Below, one piece after another: positions 51,311-59,071 of a stretch of DNA of 64,000 nucleotides. Under the pieces are notes generated by a model, which worked only from the letters and a program-made list of their open reading frames with translations, had not been told where the DNA came from and made no database searches. This DNA is from Dawidia cretensis. Its GTDB lineage: Bacteria > Bacteroidota > Bacteroidia > Cytophagales > Cyclobacteriaceae. Made by a program: the position numbers and the translations under genes. Every line of letters starts with the position of its first letter. Positions within the stretch are counted from its first letter, which is position 1. The stretch spans positions 1 through 64,000 of the forward strand of contig NZ_JAHESE010000016.1 in NCBI RefSeq assembly GCF_018598175.1, in the 5' to 3' direction.

Positions 51311-52003
51311 ATGAAAATATATAAATACTTTATTCTCGCCGTCGTTGTCATCCTGATCGACCAGGCTTCTAAATTGCTCGTGCATCATCACATGGATCTG
51401 CACGAAGAGATCACCATACTGGGTGGCGAGCGTTTTGGCTTTAAGCTACATTACTTATTGAACCCGGGTATGGCATTTGGTATACGCTGGAACAATGAGT
51501 TTGGCAAGCTGGCGTTGACGGTGTTTCGTATCCTGGCTATGGGCGGTATAGCGTATTATTTGTGGAAGATGGCGCAACGACATGCCCACACTGGTTTTCT
51601 GTGGTGTATGGCATTGATCCTGGGGGGCGCTGTGGGCAATGTTATCGACAGCACCTTTTACGGTGTGTGGTTTAATAACCATCCGGTCGATTCGCCTACA
51701 CCGTGGTTTCACGGGCAGGTAATCGACATGCTGTTCTTCCCCTTGTTTGATTTGACGTGGCCGAAGTGGGTGCCGGTCGTCGGCGGGGAGTATTTCTTAT
51801 TCTTTAGCCCCGTATTTAATATCGCCGATTCTTCCATTTTTGTCGGCGTAGTTGTCATCCTGCTCTTTCAGCGCCGTTTCTTTGGCGAGCACATCGGCGA
51901 CACCGTGCCGCCGGAATTGCATACAACACACACCGATACGCAGGAGCCTTCATCGAAAGAAACGATTGAAAAGCCTGCGGACTCCACGTCTTCTTCGCGT
52001 TAA
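51311..52003 (+). CDS. lspA: Lipoprotein signal peptidase II
   Basis: A 230-residue four-helix inner-membrane aspartyl protease that cleaves prolipoproteins after lipidation. The helix 1 motif ILIDQASKLLV, the catalytic Asp regions GGAVGNVIDS and FNIADSSIFVG, and NPGMAFGI are present. It has a hydrophilic Thr/Ser/Glu-rich C-terminal tail (about 195-230), not usual in E. coli. Start is ATG 51311; TTG at 51302 is less likely. Confidence 0.93.
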   Translation: MKIYKYFILAVVVILIDQASKLLVHHHMDLHEEITILGGERFGFKLHYLLNPGMAFGIRWNNEFGKLALTVFRILAMGGIAYYLWKMAQRHAHTGFLWCMALILGGAVGNVIDSTFYGVWFNNHPVDSPTPWFHGQVIDMLFFPLFDLTWPKWVPVVGGEYFLFFSPVFNIADSSIFVGVVVILLFQRRFFGEHIGDTVPPELHTTHTDTQEPSSKETIEKPADSTSSSR

Positions 52004-52025
52004 CAGTAACGCGGACACCTCTACC

Positions 52026-52050
52026 GGGCCTGTAGATTTAATACAGGCCC
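52026..52050 (+). terminator. Hairpin after lspA, weak terminator candidate
   Basis: A 9-bp perfect stem (GGGCCTGTA with TACAGGCCC) and loop GATTTAA lies 22 bases after the lspA stop. No T run follows, so it may only stabilise the 3' end. Confidence 0.4.
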
Positions 52051-52194
52051 CGCATACCGTCGGTCATTAATTTTGTCGATCGATGCTACTGCTCGTTAGC
52101 CAAGTTCATTATTATTATTACTTTTAAGGCTGATAAGTATTTAACGGATAACGTATAGTTAATTATCCCCTAACCTTAAACCTATAACACTATA

Positions 52195-53706
52195 ATGAGT
52201 TTGTTTATTAAGAAGCCGTTGGAGCAGCTGCTTTCACAGGCCGACGAGGGAGAGAAAGGATTAAAGCGAACGTTGGGCGCTGGAAATCTTGTTGCGTTGG
52301 GCATTGGCGCTATTATCGGCGCGGGTCTTTTTGTGCGTACAGCGGCTGCTGCCGGTCAGGCTGCTGGTCCGGCCGTTACTCTTTCGTTTATCGTTGCCGC
52401 GGTGGGTTGTGCCTTTGCAGGATTATGCTACGCCGAATTTGCCTCGATGATCCCGGTTGCCGGGAGCGCCTATGCCTATAGTTATGTGACGATGGGCGAG
52501 CTTACTGCCTGGATCATTGGATGGGCCCTGATCATGGAATATGCCCTGGGGGCGGCTACCGTTAGTATTGCCTGGAGTGAATACCTCAATAAGCTTTTGG
52601 GGGGAGGCATACCGTATGAATGGTGCCACTCACCATTTGAAAGCTATACCGATTCGGCCGGTGTGTTACACCAGGGCCTCGTCAATTTTCCGGCCCTTAT
52701 TATTTTGGTGGCGTTGACCATGCTGCTGATCAAAGGCACGCAAGAGTCTGCTATATTTAACGCCATTATCGTATTTATCAAGGTTGCTATTGTATTGCTG
52801 TTCATCGCTATCGGATGGCAGTTCATCAATCCTGCAAACCATACGCCTTATCTTATTCCCGAAGGTACTCCCCCCGTGGTAGACCAGGCTGGTAAAGTTA
52901 TTGCCGACTACTCCGGTGTATTTAAGCACGGCTGGGGCGGTGTACTGGGCGGTGCGGCCATTGTATTCTTTGCGTTCATTGGTTTTGATGCTGTGTCTAC
53001 CGCTGCTCAAGAGGCAAAGAATCCGAAGCGCGACATGCCGATCGGTATTCTCGGCTCGCTGCTGGTATGTACAATACTCTATATATTGTTTGGTCACGTA
53101 TTGACCGGTGTGGCGAACTGGCAGGACTTTGTCGATCCGGAGAAAGGCCGTGAAGCGTCTGTTGCCTATGCGATCAGTACCTATATGGCCGGTTATGGCT
53201 GGTTGGCTACTGCCGTGACGGTCGCCATCCTGGCGGGTTTCTCATCGGTTATTCTTGTGATGTTAATGGGCCAGAGCCGGGTATTTTATACCATGAGCAA
53301 AGATGGTCTTATTCCTCCCATCTTCAGCGACCTGCATCCTAAATTCAAAACTCCTTATAAAGCCAACTGGATTCTTTTTGTGTTCGTTGGTTTGTTCTCA
53401 GGTTTTGTGCCTGGGCACGTAGCGGGTGACCTGACCAGCTTCGGTACCCTGTTTGCGTTTGTGCTGGTGAGCATCGGCGTATGGATTCTGCGGTTTAAAT
53501 CGCCTAACGTCGAGCGGCCGTTTAAGTCGCCGTTGTCGAATCCTTACTTCCCGCTGGTGCCGATCCTGGGCGCGCTCATCTGTCTGGGCATGATCGTAGC
53601 ACTAGACAGCCAGACGCTGACGGTAGCGTTTGCGTGGATGGTTGTTGGGTTGGTGGTATACTTTGGCTACAGCAAGCACCACAGCAAGCTGCGGCAAAAG
53701 AAATAG
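52195..53706 (+). CDS. APC-family amino acid permease
   Basis: A 503-residue transporter with 12 membrane helices. The N-terminal pattern LGAGNLVALGIGAIIGAGLFVRTAAAAG is the APC helix 1 substrate/Na+ site, and VFFAFIGFDAVSTAAQEAKNPKRDMPIGI is the helix 6 region. It resembles the CAT/YfnA-type amino acid permeases. The amino acid is not determined. It converges on ndk and is closed by a shared terminator. Confidence 0.9.
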   Translation: MSLFIKKPLEQLLSQADEGEKGLKRTLGAGNLVALGIGAIIGAGLFVRTAAAAGQAAGPAVTLSFIVAAVGCAFAGLCYAEFASMIPVAGSAYAYSYVTMGELTAWIIGWALIMEYALGAATVSIAWSEYLNKLLGGGIPYEWCHSPFESYTDSAGVLHQGLVNFPALIILVALTMLLIKGTQESAIFNAIIVFIKVAIVLLFIAIGWQFINPANHTPYLIPEGTPPVVDQAGKVIADYSGVFKHGWGGVLGGAAIVFFAFIGFDAVSTAAQEAKNPKRDMPIGILGSLLVCTILYILFGHVLTGVANWQDFVDPEKGREASVAYAISTYMAGYGWLATAVTVAILAGFSSVILVMLMGQSRVFYTMSKDGLIPPIFSDLHPKFKTPYKANWILFVFVGLFSGFVPGHVAGDLTSFGTLFAFVLVSIGVWILRFKSPNVERPFKSPLSNPYFPLVPILGALICLGMIVALDSQTLTVAFAWMVVGLVVYFGYSKHHSKLRQKK

Positions 53707-53719
53707 GCTGTCGCACTGG

Positions 53720-53766
53720 CACAGCAATAAAAAAGGCTCCCGCAAGGAGCCTTTTTTATTGCTGTG
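53720..53766. terminator. Bidirectional terminator between the APC permease and ndk genes
   Basis: A 21-bp perfect stem (CACAGCAATAAAAAAGGCTCC with its complement) around loop CGCAA. The A6 and T6 tracts next to the GC core serve both strands. Confidence 0.9.
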
Positions 53767-53779
53767 TATCTTCTAAGAA

Positions 53780-54199
53780 TTAGAATTGCTCGAATGCCGA
53801 GAAGAAAAAGTTTCCTTCGTTGGCTGCATTTTCGTCGCTGTCAGAGCCGTGGATGGCGTTCGCCTCGATAGACTTGGCGAAGTCGGCACGGATGGTGCCG
53901 GGAGCTGCTTTCTTCGGGTCGGTTGCGCCGATCAGATTGCGGAAGTCTTCTACGGCGTTGTCTTTCTCGAGGATCATCGGCACGATGGTGCCAGACGACA
54001 TATACGCGCAAAGCTCGTTGTAGAAAGAGCGTTCTTTGTGGATGGCATAGAACTGGCCCGCCAACGCAGCAGAAAGTTGAGTTTTCTTCAGTGCGATGAT
54101 CTTAAAGCCTGCTTCTTCGATCCGTTTAATGATCGCTCCGGTATTGCCCGCACCGACGGCATCGGGCTTCAGCATTGTAAAAGTTCTGTTTGTAGCCAT
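53780..54199 (-). CDS. ndk: Nucleoside diphosphate kinase
   Basis: A 139-residue enzyme that equalises NTP pools by phosphate transfer through an active-site His. The motif [12 protein letters not shown] holds the catalytic His; [11 protein letters not shown] starts the protein and [15 protein letters not shown] is the nucleotide site. Start is ATG 54199; a longer in-frame frame upstream is not conserved. A -7 element lies at 54275-54282. Confidence 0.95.
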   Translation of the reverse strand: MATNRTFTMLKPDAVGAGNTGAIIKRIEEAGFKIIALKKTQLSAALAGQFYAIHKERSFYNELCAYMSSGTIVPMILEKDNAVEDFRNLIGATDPKKAAPGTIRADFAKSIEANAIHGSDSDENAANEGNFFFSAFEQF

Positions 54200-54274
54200 T
54201 TTTGTTATTGTTATTTCGTTTGGTTTATGGATCGCGGCCGGATAATGTTTTAAACGGCGTCCGGCAAGCGGCGG

Positions 54275-54282
54275 CAAAAATA
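54275..54282 (-). promoter_or_regulatory. -7 promoter element of ndk
   Basis: On the minus strand this reads TATTTTTG (TAnnTTTG), 75 bases upstream of the ndk ATG. It is in the divergent region with nrnA. Confidence 0.4.
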
Positions 54283-54349
54283 GAAAAAAAGGTGGTCTGT
54301 GCACTGTTAAAAAAAATACTCATTTTTGCGCCCTGCTATAACCCTGACC

Positions 54350-55369
54350 ATGCAAAACATCCAGGCCTTTAAGGATTATATGGATCAGCCACGGAAAGTG
54401 GTTATTCTCACGCATTTTAAGCCCGATGCCGACGCGCTTGGCTCGTCGTTGGGGTTGGCCGGCTATCTGAAGAAAAAAGGCCACACCGTGCAGGTGATCA
54501 CGCCCAGCGATTATCCCGATTTTATCGCCTGGATGCCGGGAAACAGCGAGGTGCTCGTTTTCCAGAAGGACCGGCCGCAGAAGGCGCGCCAGGTGATAGA
54601 GGCTGCCGACATCATCTTCTGCCTCGATTTCTCCAGCCTCAACCGCATTCACGACCTGGGCGAAATGGTGAAAGTTTCGACGGCCCGCAAGGTGCTGATC
54701 GATCACCACCTCGAGCCCGAAAAGTTTGCCGACTTCGAGCAGTGGGACGAAACCGCGGCATCGACTGCCGAGCTGGTGTATCAGCTGATCGAGCAGCTGG
54801 GGGACAAATCGCTGATCGACCCCAATATTGCGAGCTGCCTGTACGCCGGCATTATGACCGACACCGGGGGATTTCGCCATCCGAATACCACGCATAAAGT
54901 ATTTCAGATCGCGGGCGAGCTGGTGGGCCTGGGGGCAGAACCGGCCAAGGTCTCCAAGCAGATCTACGACACCAACTCGTTGGAGCGCCTCCGGCTGATG
55001 GGCTACGTGCTGAGTGAAAAGCTGCAAGTGCTGCCCGAATACAGAACGGCCTACATGGCCCTGTCGGCCGAAGACCTGAAGAAATTCGCCTCGCAGACCG
55101 GCGACACGGAAGGCCTGGTGAATTATGGGTTGTCCATTAAAGGCGTCCGGCTTTCCGTGATGATCTCGGACCGGCGGGATAATATTAAGCTGTCGTTCCG
55201 GTCGCTCGGAAGTTTTTCCGTAAACGACCTGGCGCGTAAACATTTTGAAGGGGGAGGTCACCGCAATGCCGCCGGCGGCCAGACCAATCTGACACTGGAC
55301 CAGACGTTGCAGAAATTCCTGGAACTGCTGCCCACCTACAAAGACGAGCTCACGGCGGATGAGCCTTAA
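54350..55369 (+). CDS. nrnA: DHH-family bifunctional oligoribonuclease/PAP phosphatase NrnA
   Basis: A 339-residue DHH/DHHA1 phosphoesterase. Motifs: THFKPDADALGSSLGL, the DHH site LIDHHLEPE, CLYAGIMTDTGGF, and the C-terminal GGGHRNAAGG of DHHA1. It degrades nanoRNA and hydrolyses 3'-phosphoadenosine 5'-phosphate. ATG 54350 is used; a TTG 24 bases upstream is less likely. It heads an operon with FKBP lipoproteins, rdgB and udk. Confidence 0.92.
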   Translation: MQNIQAFKDYMDQPRKVVILTHFKPDADALGSSLGLAGYLKKKGHTVQVITPSDYPDFIAWMPGNSEVLVFQKDRPQKARQVIEAADIIFCLDFSSLNRIHDLGEMVKVSTARKVLIDHHLEPEKFADFEQWDETAASTAELVYQLIEQLGDKSLIDPNIASCLYAGIMTDTGGFRHPNTTHKVFQIAGELVGLGAEPAKVSKQIYDTNSLERLRLMGYVLSEKLQVLPEYRTAYMALSAEDLKKFASQTGDTEGLVNYGLSIKGVRLSVMISDRRDNIKLSFRSLGSFSVNDLARKHFEGGGHRNAAGGQTNLTLDQTLQKFLELLPTYKDELTADEP

Positions 55370-55423
55370 CCCTAAAAAAGTGTTACCTAATTCCAACTTT
55401 ATACTCTAAACTCTTGTCTAATC

Positions 55424-56326
55424 ATGAAGATGACCAAACTCGCGAACGTGCTGATGGGATTGCTGTTACTCGGTGTAGCGGCATGCAAAAACGCTGAAAC
55501 AAAAGAAACTCCCAATGGCTTTAAGTACCAAGTAGTAGAAGCTGGCGACGGCATTGTGCCGAAGCAGGACCAGTTGCTGGTATTTGAATACGTTATGAAA
55601 GATTCCAAAGATTCCGTTTGGATCGATACCTATGAAAATGGCTTCCCCGGCGTGATCCGTATTCAGGACACTTCGGCGCTGAAGACCGAAATCGGCATGA
55701 TGCAAATGTTCCGCCAGCTGTCGGACAATGACAGCATCACGATCAGCAAGCCGGCCAAAGAATTCTTCAAGGACGTACTGGGTCGGCCCCTCACACCGGA
55801 AGTTGACTCTACCGTCACCATTACGTGCAACCTGCGCGTGATTGAAATTCTCGACATGCAGAAGTTCAACGAATTCCAGGCCAAGCTGTATGAGAAGCGC
55901 AAAGGCAAGCAAAAAAGCAAAGACGAAAGCGCGATTGACAAATACATCGCCGAGAAAAAGATCGCCGACGTGAAGACTGATACCAGCGGTATTCGCTACG
56001 TGATCCACAACAACGCCGGTGGTAAAAAACCTACGGCTGCCAGCTGCGTGGAAGTGAAATACGAAGGTAAATTCCTGAAGGATGAGCATATTTTCGATAA
56101 GAATGAAAAGATCGCCTTCTCGCTTGGCCAGGTTATTCCGGGTTGGAGAATCAGCATTCCGATGCTGGGCATTGGCGATTCGGCAACATTCTACATCCCC
56201 TCTGCGCTGGCCTACGGACCACAAGGCTACCCGGGCGCTATCCCGCCGGATGCCATTTTGATTTTTGACGTGGCGCTGCTGGGTGTAGGCGATACCTACG
56301 ACCAGGAAGCACACAGCTGTAAGTAG
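55424..56326 (+). CDS. FKBP-type peptidyl-prolyl isomerase lipoprotein
   Basis: A 300-residue lipoprotein with lipobox GVAAC (Cys21). The C-terminal FKBP_C domain (about 205-295) includes VEVKYEGKFLKDEHIFDKNEKIAFSLG, QVIPGWRISIPMLGIGDSATFYIPS and LAYGPQGYPGAIPPDAILIFDVALLGV. The N-terminal half (30-165) is a second, degenerate FKBP-like unit, and a Lys/Glu-rich linker joins them. It should isomerise prolines or act as a chaperone in the periplasm. 54 bases after nrnA; 17 bases before the next FKBP gene. Confidence 0.87.
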   Translation: MKMTKLANVLMGLLLLGVAACKNAETKETPNGFKYQVVEAGDGIVPKQDQLLVFEYVMKDSKDSVWIDTYENGFPGVIRIQDTSALKTEIGMMQMFRQLSDNDSITISKPAKEFFKDVLGRPLTPEVDSTVTITCNLRVIEILDMQKFNEFQAKLYEKRKGKQKSKDESAIDKYIAEKKIADVKTDTSGIRYVIHNNAGGKKPTAASCVEVKYEGKFLKDEHIFDKNEKIAFSLGQVIPGWRISIPMLGIGDSATFYIPSALAYGPQGYPGAIPPDAILIFDVALLGVGDTYDQEAHSCK

Positions 56327-56343
56327 AAAACATCCATACCATC

Positions 56344-57288
56344 ATGAAGAGAAGTGTTCATAGATTTTTCGGAGTTGCCCTGGTAGCCGCGGCGCTGCTT
56401 GGCGTGAGTAGCTGCCTGGATACACCGGACGACATTGCAGACCCGAATATCCAGCTGCAAAAAGATATAGCGACCATCGACAATTACATGTTGACCGAGG
56501 GCATATACGCCTACCAGGAAGACGAGTATACCAAGATCCGTTTCGTCATTAAAAAACTGGGAACGAAGCTGCCGGCGCGTACGACGGCGACAAAGATCAC
56601 AGCGGACTATAAACTCTTTACGATTCCCCCCGCCAGTACCACCCCCGTTGATCAGGGACAAATCTCTGGTGACCAACTCGGCACGCTAATCACAGCCTGG
56701 CAAACCATGGCCATGAAGCTACCCGTGGGTACGGAAGCCGAGCTCTATGTTCCTTCCCTGTGGGCTTATGGTACTCAAGGAAATGCCAAAATTGCGCCAA
56801 ACACGCCCCTGCTGTTCCACTTCGATTTAATAAATGCTGAGATCAGCAGCGCAGAGCAAAACCAGTTTAAGTCAGATACAACGGCTATCCGCACGTACCT
56901 GGAAGGAAAGGATTATACCGATGTGGTCTACGACAGCACGGGCATTGCTTACCGGATCACGACACAGGGTGGTGGTTTGCAGCCGGGCTGGTTCCACAAG
57001 GTGACGTTCAAAGCGCAGTACAAGCTGCTCACGGACGATACCCGCGCGGTGACCGACGTGCTGGAACTGAAGCCGCAGGAAGACGTAACAGATAGCCGCC
57101 CCGTGGATTATATCCAGGGCCTCATGATCGGGTTGCAACAGCTGCGCGAAGGCTCGAAAGCCACGTTCTACATTCCGTCGGGATTGGGCTTTGGCGTGCA
57201 GGGTGCTTCCAACAACGCTGGTACGACCGTCATTCCGGCCAATTCCAACATTATTGTCGACATCGAAGTGATTGCCGTTAGTCAATGA
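56344..57288 (+). CDS. Second FKBP-like lipoprotein
   Basis: A 314-residue lipoprotein with lipobox GVSSC (Cys25). It has two FKBP-like halves: the first (about 75-165) ends YVPSLWAYGTQG, IAPNTPLLFHFDLINAE; the second (about 215-312) has LMIGLQQLREGSKATFYIPSGLGFGVQG, IPANSNIIVDIEVIAV. Several ligand-site aromatic residues are changed, so isomerase activity is uncertain and it may be mostly a chaperone. Its TGA overlaps the rdgB ATG by 4 bases. Confidence 0.82.
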   Translation: MKRSVHRFFGVALVAAALLGVSSCLDTPDDIADPNIQLQKDIATIDNYMLTEGIYAYQEDEYTKIRFVIKKLGTKLPARTTATKITADYKLFTIPPASTTPVDQGQISGDQLGTLITAWQTMAMKLPVGTEAELYVPSLWAYGTQGNAKIAPNTPLLFHFDLINAEISSAEQNQFKSDTTAIRTYLEGKDYTDVVYDSTGIAYRITTQGGGLQPGWFHKVTFKAQYKLLTDDTRAVTDVLELKPQEDVTDSRPVDYIQGLMIGLQQLREGSKATFYIPSGLGFGVQGASNNAGTTVIPANSNIIVDIEVIAVSQ

Positions 57289-57866
57289 TTAAACTTTGTT
57301 TTGCCTCCAATAACAAACACAAGCTTGAGGAAATCAGCCAGGTGGTGGGAGGTTACGTTGATCTGTTAAGTCTGAACGATATTAAATGCTTTGAAGAGTT
57401 GCCCGAAACCCGTGATACGATGGAGGGCAACTCTTTACAAAAAGCAGTCTACGTGCTCGATCATTATCACGTTCCTTGTTTTGCCGACGATTCAGGCCTG
57501 GAGGTAGAAGCCTTAAAAGGCGCCCCCGGCGTATACTCGGCGCGTTATGCGGGCGACCATCGCAGCAACGAGGACAACATCGACCTGTTACTCAAAAACC
57601 TGTACGGCGACACCAACCGGCGGGCGCGCTTTCGCTCCGTCATTACGTTGGTAGGCCTGGATGAAAAGCCTGTATACTTTGAGGGTATCATACCAGGCAC
57701 TATCATTGCCGGGCGGCGCGGCACCGGGGGATTTGGCTACGACCCGGTTTTTGTTCCCGAGGGCCACAGTCGTACCTTTGCTGAAATGAGCCTGGAAGAG
57801 AAAAATGCCATGAGCCACCGCGCCATCGCGGTGCGCAAGCTGGCCGACTATCTCAAAGGCCGATAA
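57285..57866 (+). CDS. rdgB: Non-canonical purine NTP pyrophosphatase (RdgB/HAM1)
   Basis: A 193-residue enzyme that hydrolyses dITP, XTP and ITP to monophosphates. CFASNNKHKLEEIS at the start is the nucleotide loop; the PCFADDSGLEVEALKGAPGVYSARYAG motif and GGFGYDPVFVPEG, then MSHRAIAVRKL, are all family hallmarks. It overlaps the upstream FKBP gene by 4 bases and is followed by udk after 15 bases, so all are co-transcribed. Confidence 0.95.
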   Translation: MIKLCFASNNKHKLEEISQVVGGYVDLLSLNDIKCFEELPETRDTMEGNSLQKAVYVLDHYHVPCFADDSGLEVEALKGAPGVYSARYAGDHRSNEDNIDLLLKNLYGDTNRRARFRSVITLVGLDEKPVYFEGIIPGTIIAGRRGTGGFGYDPVFVPEGHSRTFAEMSLEEKNAMSHRAIAVRKLADYLKGR

Positions 57867-57881
57867 CGCACGGCAGCGACC

Positions 57882-58511
57882 ATGAAACCTGTTTACACCA
57901 TCGGCATTACCGGCGGCAGTGGCTCCGGTAAAACGCACTTTATAAAACAGCTGGCCGGCCGGTTTCAGCCGAACGAGATTTGCCTCATCTCGCAGGATCA
58001 TTACTACAAACCCATTCATCTGCAGGTGCGCGACACCGAGGGCATCGAAAACTTCGACCTGCCCGAGGCCATCGACCGGGAGGCCTTTCACGAGGACCTG
58101 CTGAAGCTTAAGCGCGGCGAGACGTTGTTGAAGCAGGAATATGTGTTTAACAATGTCGATGCCAATCCCACTATATTGAAGTTTACCCCGGCGCCTCTCC
58201 TGATCATCGAGGGGCTATTTGTACAATATTTTCCGGAGATTGAGCAAGAGCTCGACCTGAAGCTCTTTATAGAAGCCAAGGACCACCTGAAGCTCAGCCG
58301 ACGCATCCGGCGCGACAGCGAGGAGCGGGGCTACCCGCTGGACGACGTGCTGTATCGCTACCAGCACCACGTCATGCCGATATACGAAGCCTACATCAAG
58401 CCGCTGATGCACAAAGCCGACCTGGTCATTCCCAACAATCACCATTTCGAGCGTGCGCTGGACCTGCTCACCCTGGCCCTGAAGCACCGCATTTCCCAGT
58501 TGGAATCGTAG
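57882..58511 (+). CDS. udk: Uridine kinase
   Basis: A 209-residue P-loop kinase for pyrimidine salvage (uridine/cytidine to UMP/CMP). Walker A GGSGSGKTHF, DHYYKP loop as SQDHYYKPIHLQ, FDLPEAIDREAFHEDL, VLIIEG-like LLIIEGLFVQYF and DAKDHLKLSRRIRRDSEERG fit the family. Last of the nrnA-FKBP-FKBP-rdgB-udk operon. Confidence 0.93.
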   Translation: MKPVYTIGITGGSGSGKTHFIKQLAGRFQPNEICLISQDHYYKPIHLQVRDTEGIENFDLPEAIDREAFHEDLLKLKRGETLLKQEYVFNNVDANPTILKFTPAPLLIIEGLFVQYFPEIEQELDLKLFIEAKDHLKLSRRIRRDSEERGYPLDDVLYRYQHHVMPIYEAYIKPLMHKADLVIPNNHHFERALDLLTLALKHRISQLES

Positions 58512-58578
58512 ATCCAGCTATCAAAAATGTCTGCCTGACCGGCAAAAACGCTGTTTTCAGGCGTCCTCAAACGAAATC

Positions 58579-58608
58579 TTGCACATTGCCGGCAAATGTC
58601 TACTTTTG
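58579..58608 (+). promoter_or_regulatory. Full promoter: TTG -33 and TACTTTTG -7
   Basis: TTG (58579-58581), 19 bases of spacer, then TACTTTTG (58601-58608), the best full match to the Bacteroidota consensus in the window. It lies 16 bases before the ATG of the small membrane protein gene, so the leader would be short. Confidence 0.6.
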
Positions 58609-58624
58609 TACCCCTTGTATAGAC

Positions 58625-58975
58625 ATGGCAGGAAAAGCTGACATACGATTTGGAACCTTGGCGGCGGGCGTTTTAACGGCCCTGATCGTCATTGTTTCGC
58701 AGCTTTTTTACTTTCAGACGGCTGCCCATCATTCCAAAAAAGAAGTAAAGACCGAACAGCAGGATTCGTCTACGCCCGATGGTACTTATATCACCTTGCC
58801 GTCGAGCACCTTGCCGTCATCCTCCCACGTCGTTTTTCAGCAACAGGTTTTCTGTCTTTTCACTGTACTGGTGAAAACGGTAGAGACATCCGCACCTGAT
58901 CGCAGCGTTTCGCCGACACCCAGCCGGTTTTTTAGAACGCTTTTCAGGACCATCATTTCTCCGAACGCACCCTAA
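58625..58975 (+). CDS. Small membrane protein of unknown function
   Basis: A 116-residue protein with one N-terminal membrane helix (about 10-32; GTLAAGVLTALIVIVSQLFYF) and a Ser/Thr/Pro-rich outer part. The frame is complete from ATG 58625, which lies just after a strong promoter. No domain is recognised. It sits in front of secDF, 96 bases upstream of its ATG, and might be co-expressed. Confidence 0.6.
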   Translation: MAGKADIRFGTLAAGVLTALIVIVSQLFYFQTAAHHSKKEVKTEQQDSSTPDGTYITLPSSTLPSSSHVVFQQQVFCLFTVLVKTVETSAPDRSVSPTPSRFFRTLFRTIISPNAP

Positions 58976-59071
58976 GGCTTCAGCTTCCTGGTACTTGCCT
59001 GAACTGACCGGTTTGAGCCGGCAGGACTTCAGCTATTCTTTTCTCCTGTATTTTACTTTTTACCAAACCAT

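Noticed and set aside
52026-52050. tRNA or riboswitch after lspA
   Set aside because: It is a simple hairpin with no cloverleaf or conserved aptamer core.
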